Assembly (NCBI RefSeq): GCF_003952365.1
Contig: NZ_CP034443.1
Span: 310,001 to 374,000 of the forward strand
Direction: 5' to 3'
DNA length: 64,000 bases
Origin: Mesorhizobium sp. M9A.F.Ca.ET.002.03.1.2
GTDB taxonomy: Bacteria; Pseudomonadota; Alphaproteobacteria; Rhizobiales; Rhizobiaceae
A model generated the notes under the pieces. It had not been told where the DNA came from and did no database searches. It was given only the letters and a program-made list of their open reading frames with translations. Position 1 is the first letter of the stretch. Every line of letters starts with the position of its first letter. The translations under genes were made by a program, and so were the position numbers. Below, piece by piece: positions 59,879 through 64,000 of the stretch.

Positions 59879-61153
59879 TCAGCGCGCCGTCTGCGCGGTT
59901 CCCCGCGCGGCGCCTTCCTTCATCAGCCGGTCGATATGCATGCGGATATGGGCGGCCTCGGCTGCCGTGTTGGCAAGTGCGATGGCGCGGTCGAAGGCGA
60001 TTCGCGCCTCCTCGCCACGACCAAGCTGCATCAGCAGTCCGCCCTTGAGGCCAAAGAAGTGGAAATAGCCGGAAAGCCTCTGCTCCAGCGGCTCGATCAT
60101 CGCAAGTGCCGCTTCCGGCCCGCGCACCTTGGCGACCGCGACGGCGCGATTGAGCGTCACCACCGGCGACGGCTGCATCTGCTCGAGCAGGCCGTAGAGC
60201 AGGTCGATCTCGGTCCAGTCCGTGTCTTCGGGCTTTTCCGCCCGCGCATGCAGGGCGGCGATCGCCGCTTGCACCTGGTAGGGACCGGGCTTCTGGTGGC
60301 GCAGCGCCTTGTCGACCAGCGCCAGCCCCTCGTCGATCATCTTGCGGCTCCACAGGCCGCGGTCCTGGTCTTCGAGCAGGACGATCTCGCCGTTCTCGTC
60401 GAAACGCGCCGGCGCACGCGCATGCTGGAGAAGCAAAAGCGCCGTCAGGCCCATGATCTCCGGCTCGGTCTGGAACAGCCTGAGCAGCAGCCTGGCCAGC
60501 CGGATCGCCTCTTCGCAGAGCGGCGCACGGGCCGGCGCCTCGCCGCTGTTGGTCGAATAACCTTCGTTGAAGATCAGGTAGACCATGGCGGCGACGGCGG
60601 CGAGCCGTTCGGACCGCTCGACCGCACCGGGCGTCTCGAACGGCACGCCGGCATCGGCGATGCGCGCCTTGGCGCGTGTGATACGCTGCTCCATGGCGCT
60701 TTCACCGACGAGAAAGGCGCGGGCGATCTGCTTGACGGACAGGCCGGAGACGATGCGCAACGCCACGGCGATCTGCTGCGTCGCCGGCAGGTCGGGATGG
60801 CAGCAGATGAACAGCAGCCGCAGGATGTCGTCGCGGTAATGCGCGCCGTCCAGCCGCTCGGCGATATCGGTCTCGGCATCCTCCAGATCGGAGATCTGGT
60901 CCTCTTCCGGCAGCGGCGCCTGCTTGGCACGCTTGCGCACCGCGTCGATGCCGCTGTTGCGGCCGACAAAGATCAGCCAGGCTGCCGGATCGCGCGGCGG
61001 GCCGTTTGCCGGCCAGTTCTTCAGCGCTCTCAGGCAGGCGTCCTGGAAGGCTTCCTCCGCCGCATCGAGATCGCGGAAGTAGCGCAGCAACGCGCCCATC
61101 GCCTGCGGGCGGGCGGTGCTGATCGCCGAGCTGATCCAGGCAAGGTCGGTCAT
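59879..61153 (-). CDS. ECF42-type RNA polymerase sigma factor with C-terminal TPR-like extension
   Basis: A 424-residue protein. Sigma region 2 (FRDLDAAEEAFQDACLRALK, WLIFVGRNSGIDAVRKRAK) and region 4 (VALRIVSGLSVKQIARAFLV, EQRITRAKARI) cover the first 175 residues. The remaining 250 residues are helical: VYLIFNEGYSTNSGEA, then TEIDLLYGLLEQMQPSPVVT, LNRAVAVAKVRGPEAALAMI. This is the ECF42 plan, in which the C-terminal extension replaces an anti-sigma factor and the neighbour is a YCII/DGPF protein. It overlaps that gene by ATGA at 61150-61153. Confidence 0.92.
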   Translation of the reverse strand: MTDLAWISSAISTARPQAMGALLRYFRDLDAAEEAFQDACLRALKNWPANGPPRDPAAWLIFVGRNSGIDAVRKRAKQAPLPEEDQISDLEDAETDIAERLDGAHYRDDILRLLFICCHPDLPATQQIAVALRIVSGLSVKQIARAFLVGESAMEQRITRAKARIADAGVPFETPGAVERSERLAAVAAMVYLIFNEGYSTNSGEAPARAPLCEEAIRLARLLLRLFQTEPEIMGLTALLLLQHARAPARFDENGEIVLLEDQDRGLWSRKMIDEGLALVDKALRHQKPGPYQVQAAIAALHARAEKPEDTDWTEIDLLYGLLEQMQPSPVVTLNRAVAVAKVRGPEAALAMIEPLEQRLSGYFHFFGLKGGLLMQLGRGEEARIAFDRAIALANTAAEAAHIRMHIDRLMKEGAARGTAQTAR

Positions 61154-61524
61154 GCGGAAACCTTAGCGGGATTGAAGAGCGAAACCGGCCGTATTTCGTA
61201 GGAGCCGCCGCTCGGGTTGACCTCGGAAAGCTCGCGGGCGAAGTCGACGGCCTCGCCGAGGTCGCCGCATTCGAGCGTGTAGAAACCGAGGAACTGTTCC
61301 TTGGTTTCGGCAAACGGACCGTCGATGACGACCGCTTCGCCCTTGACCTTCCTCAGCGTTGTCGCGGCGGTCGTCGGCAGCAGCCGCGCCACTGGCCCAA
61401 GCCGGCCGGCTTTGGCGTATTTTTCCTGCACACCCAGAAGTTTCGTCATGACCTCGTCATCCTGTTCCTTGCTCCAGGAGCAGACGACGTCTTCAGAGGC
61501 GTAGCAGAGGATAGCGTAGAGCAT
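61150..61524 (-). CDS. YCII-related (DGPF-domain) protein
   Basis: A 124-residue protein with the conserved DGPFAETKEQFLGFYTLE block that gives the family its name, and a ferredoxin-like alpha-beta fold. DGPF proteins are the near-invariable partners and targets of ECF42 sigma factors; their reaction is not known. It is the first gene of the pair, with GGAGAAAAGGA a few bases before the ATG. Confidence 0.92.
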   Translation of the reverse strand: MLYAILCYASEDVVCSWSKEQDDEVMTKLLGVQEKYAKAGRLGPVARLLPTTAATTLRKVKGEAVVIDGPFAETKEQFLGFYTLECGDLGEAVDFARELSEVNPSGGSYEIRPVSLFNPAKVSA

Positions 61525-61638
61525 GGGATGTCCTTTTCTCCGTCAAAGGACGAAACACTAGGACCGATCCCGACAGTGCGTCGATAAAAAAATCACCCCG
61601 CGATGGACATGCAAGCCGGCGACGGCACGTACCTGGCA

Positions 61639-62745
61639 TCAGCCCTCCCGTGCCTTCAGCCATCTCAGGACGAGCAGTTCCTCGTCATCGAGGCCGGGGA
61701 TCGACCGCTTCCGCTTGTTCGCATCCGCCATTTCGAGGCGCAGCCGTCCTTCGGACCAGGCTTCGAAAACCTGCGGGTGGATGTAGCATTTGCGGCAGAC
61801 GGCGCGCGTGTTGCCCAGCCGCTCGGCCACCTTGTCGACGACGCCGTTCATAACCCGCCTCTGCTGTGCCTGGCTTTCGGGCCGTTCGGTTTGCGCAAGC
61901 AGCGACGTAGCATGAATGGTGCCGCCCCAGGTTCGGAAATGCTTGGAGCTGAAATCGGCCCCGGCCGTCTCCCTGATGTAGCGGTTGACGTCGTCGGAGC
62001 GGATCGGTCGCCTGCTTCCGTCCTCGTCGAGATACTGGAACAGCTTCTGGCCCGGCAGATCCTGCGCCCCGCGCACGATCCTGGCGATCCGGCGATCGAC
62101 GAGCTTCAGTTTCCATTCCTTGCCGGACTTGCCTTTAAAGGCGAAACGCAGGCTCGAGCCATTGATGTCGACATGGCGGTCGCGCAGCGTGGTCAGTCCA
62201 AAGCTGTTGTTGTCACGAGCGTAGGCGGCATTGCCAACGCGGATCATCGTGTTGTCGAGCAGCCAGACCACAGCGGCGACAACCCGTTCCAGCGGCAGGC
62301 CGCGACGGCGCAGATCGGCATCGATCTGGCGTCGCAGTTCAGGCAGGCTTTCCGCAAAGGCGACGAGGCTCGAATATTTGACGCCGTCGCGCTCCTCCGC
62401 CCACAGCGCATGGTAGCGATACTGCTTGCGCCCGCGCTGATCCCGGCCCGTCGCCTGGATATGACCGTCGGCATCCGGCGAGATCCACACGTCCGTCCAC
62501 GCCGGTGGAATTGCGAGCGCCTTGATGCGGGACATCGAGACCTCGTCGACGCCCTGCCCGTCAGGCCCTTTGTATGAAAATCCCCTGCCAGCCCTGAACC
62601 GGCGGATACCGGGCTCGGCGTCGGTGATGTAGGAAAGCGAGGCGCGATCGGCAGAGGCTTGCGACCCATTTTTCGACACCCCGTTCTTTGGTGCAACCTT
62701 CCTGGCAGCCAATCGGCCAGTCGACGACCCGGATTTGTCCAGCAT
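61639..62745 (-). CDS. DNA topoisomerase IB
   Basis: A 368-residue poxvirus-type topoisomerase: an N-terminal DNA-clamp domain (GRGFSYKGPDGQGVDEVSMS, IPPAWTDVWISPDADGHIQA) and a C-terminal catalytic domain with RRGLPLERVVAAVVWLLD, the catalytic Arg/Lys set (VGNAAYARDNNSFGLTTL; FKGKSGKEW), KHFRTWGGTIHATSLL, and the nucleophile Tyr321 in CRKCYIHPQVF. It relaxes supercoils through a 3'-phosphotyrosine intermediate. Bacterial copies are non-essential and are often in accessory or stress-linked regions. Confidence 0.92.
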   Translation of the reverse strand: MLDKSGSSTGRLAARKVAPKNGVSKNGSQASADRASLSYITDAEPGIRRFRAGRGFSYKGPDGQGVDEVSMSRIKALAIPPAWTDVWISPDADGHIQATGRDQRGRKQYRYHALWAEERDGVKYSSLVAFAESLPELRRQIDADLRRRGLPLERVVAAVVWLLDNTMIRVGNAAYARDNNSFGLTTLRDRHVDINGSSLRFAFKGKSGKEWKLKLVDRRIARIVRGAQDLPGQKLFQYLDEDGSRRPIRSDDVNRYIRETAGADFSSKHFRTWGGTIHATSLLAQTERPESQAQQRRVMNGVVDKVAERLGNTRAVCRKCYIHPQVFEAWSEGRLRLEMADANKRKRSIPGLDDEELLVLRWLKAREG

Positions 62746-62895
62746 ATCCTCTCCACGGAATTTTCCCGTAGATAAGCGACGGATCGGCCGCTGGTTCCGC
62801 CATGGCTACACAAAGATGTCAGGTTTGCCGCATGCGCGTTTGGGAACCGGTCTTCCGTCGATGTTCGGCGCATACGATTGCGGCCTTGCTTGCCG

Positions 62896-63780
62896 TCATG
62901 CCTTTTCGAGCACGACCGGAATGACGTCGACCGCTTGCTCGCCGACCTGCCCTCCGGTCGTCTTCAGGACGCCGACGATCGGCGCTACATCCGAATAGTC
63001 GCGGCCGTGGCCGACGGTGATGTGGTCGTTGCTTGCCCGCATGCCGTTGGTCGGATCGAATTCCTGCCATCCGGTGTCGCGCCCGCACCACACCTTCACC
63101 CAGGCATGCATGGCGTCGGCCCCTTCCAGTCGCGGTTTTCCGCGCGGCGGAATGGTGCGCAGGAACCCGCTGACATAGCCGGCGGGGATACCCAGGCCGC
63201 GCAGGCCGGCGATCATGATGTGTGAAAAATCCTGGCAGACACCTCGTTTCAGCCTGAAAGCGTCGCTGGCTCGGGTCCGGACGGTGGTCGCCTTGCCGTC
63301 ATAGGTGAAATCGCGATGAATGCGGTCGCACAGGTCCATGGCGATGCCGGCGACGGAACTGCCGACACTGCCCCGCGCGTAATCCGTGATCGCCGCGTCG
63401 ACGCCTGCATGGTCGCTGGCTGCCAGGAAGTGATGCGGTGTATCAGGCGACAGCGACCGCACCGCGTCGAGTTCCTCGCGCAGCTGGCGAATGTCGGGCG
63501 ACACGTCGAGCCCGGGTTCCGGCCGCGAGACCGCAACGCGCGCGCTCATCCTGATGTCGAGTGCATCGTGAACGTCGCGAAAGGCGATCGACGTGACGCT
63601 GTTGCCAAAGAAATCGGAAAAGTCCGAGCGTTCGCTCGGTGCCGGCGCGAAGGACAGCGAAGCGGCGATCACGCGCTGCACGCCTGATATCGTCGGCGGC
63701 AATACGTGCACCTGATGACGGCCGCCGCCGGCGGCAGCATCATAATCGTAACGCAGATTGAGCCTGATGTCGTAGAGCAT
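62896..63780 (-). CDS. Transglutaminase-like protein
   Basis: A 294-residue protein with an N-terminal beta-rich domain (about 1-110) and a transglutaminase core. The Cys-His-Asp triad is visible: Cys in LKRGVCQDFSHIMI, His in DAMHAWVKVWC, Asp in WQEFDPTNGMRAS. In Rhizobiales this gene typically follows genes for a circularly permuted ATP-grasp protein and an alpha-E protein; the alpha-E tail is 24 bp upstream here. The three are thought to make or handle an amide-linked peptide-like product. Confidence 0.9.
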   Translation of the reverse strand: MLYDIRLNLRYDYDAAAGGGRHQVHVLPPTISGVQRVIAASLSFAPAPSERSDFSDFFGNSVTSIAFRDVHDALDIRMSARVAVSRPEPGLDVSPDIRQLREELDAVRSLSPDTPHHFLAASDHAGVDAAITDYARGSVGSSVAGIAMDLCDRIHRDFTYDGKATTVRTRASDAFRLKRGVCQDFSHIMIAGLRGLGIPAGYVSGFLRTIPPRGKPRLEGADAMHAWVKVWCGRDTGWQEFDPTNGMRASNDHITVGHGRDYSDVAPIVGVLKTTGGQVGEQAVDVIPVVLEKA

Positions 63781-63804
63781 GCCCGCCTTTATCCGAACCC
63801 GCCC

Positions 63805-64000
63805 TTACCCGAAATAGGCTTTGGCGAGGCTGTTGTAGAGGCCGCCGATCTCGTCGGCGAGATCGTCCAGGGCCTTCGCCGTCATGTCCGAGGGCTCCAT
63901 GATGGCAATCGCCGTGTTGAGCTGCAGTATCTCCTTCGCTGCCGGCGACATATGCCCCTCGCCGCCGACGGAAGGCAACAGTGCGATTTCGGCCTTCAGC
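63805..64000 (-). CDS. Alpha-E domain protein, C-terminal part (cut by window)
   Basis: The last 64 codons are present, read on the minus strand and ending at TAA (63805-63807): LKAEIALLPSVGGEGHMSPA, AKEILQLNTAIAIM and LADEIGGLYNSLAKAYFG. The all-helical pattern with a final YFG is typical of alpha-E proteins, and the position immediately before the transglutaminase gene is the usual one for the family. The rest lies beyond the right edge. Confidence 0.75.
   Translation of the reverse strand, partial: LKAEIALLPSVGGEGHMSPAAKEILQLNTAIAIMEPSDMTAKALDDLADEIGGLYNSLAKAYFG

Noticed and set aside
1..64000. CRISPR arrays, riboswitches, prophage modules, rRNA genes
   Set aside because: No regularly spaced repeats, recognised riboswitch cores, phage structural genes or rRNA sequence were seen.

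Overview
The window looks like a chromosomal or large-plasmid segment of a Rhizobiales alphaproteobacterium, probably Mesorhizobium or a relative in Phyllobacteriaceae. This is inferred from high GC, several ABC uptake operons of amino-acid and branched-chain type, small rhizobial membrane proteins (DUF3309, DUF1127), alpha-proteobacterial IS families and FixK/FNR-type TTGAT-N4-ATCAA boxes. No ribosomal RNA, complete tRNA, CRISPR array, prophage or integrase gene was found.

Layout. 1-3857 (minus): a Liv-type ABC importer, running off the left edge. 3858-12745: an accessory strip with remnants of IS256, IS1182-like and IS630 elements, a complete IS481-family element flanked by CTAG, a 3' fragment of a tRNA-Arg(CCG) gene that looks like an attachment-site scar, plus a Crp/Fnr regulator, a lipoprotein and a pentapeptide-repeat protein. 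12751-22783: a divergent catabolic locus. The minus operon has a GntR regulator, a TIM-barrel protein, a polar amino-acid-type ABC importer, a shikimate/quinate dehydrogenase, a CHM isomerase and a type II dehydroquinase. The plus operon has an intradiol dioxygenase, an HpaH-type hydratase, an HpaI-type aldolase and a solute-binding-like protein without a signal peptide. 22784-34368: a degraded stretch with a BTAD/TPR regulator, an FAD oxidoreductase, small membrane proteins and at least eight broken genes.

34553-42083: a LysR/Rid pair, a quinone oxidoreductase with a divergent LysR gene, a second IS481-type element, an isolated IS481 end and a CoiA-like nuclease-family protein with a duplicated C-terminal motif. 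42388-43715: an ECF41-type sigma factor with its AhpD-like partner. 43845-51889: a second Liv importer beside an aryl-CoA ligase of the benzoate/2-aminobenzoate type, a kynurenine-formamidase-like hydrolase and a stand-alone Lrp/AsnC RAM domain, together suggesting uptake and breakdown of aromatic or tryptophan-derived acids. 51951-54789: an AI-2E family permease, a UspA protein and two small genes each behind a perfect FNR/FixK box. 55314-57978: an otnK-otnC-otnI tetronate operon. 58182-59696: alpha-aminoadipic semialdehyde dehydrogenase. 59879-61524: an ECF42-type sigma factor with its YCII partner. 61639-64000: DNA topoisomerase IB, a transglutaminase-like protein and the tail of an alpha-E protein.

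The most promising candidate for an undescribed system is the 12.7-22.8 kb locus. It joins quinate/shikimate-type enzymes and a dedicated importer to an intradiol ring-cleavage enzyme plus the lower enzymes of homoprotocatechuate meta-cleavage, a combination that matches no standard pathway known to me.
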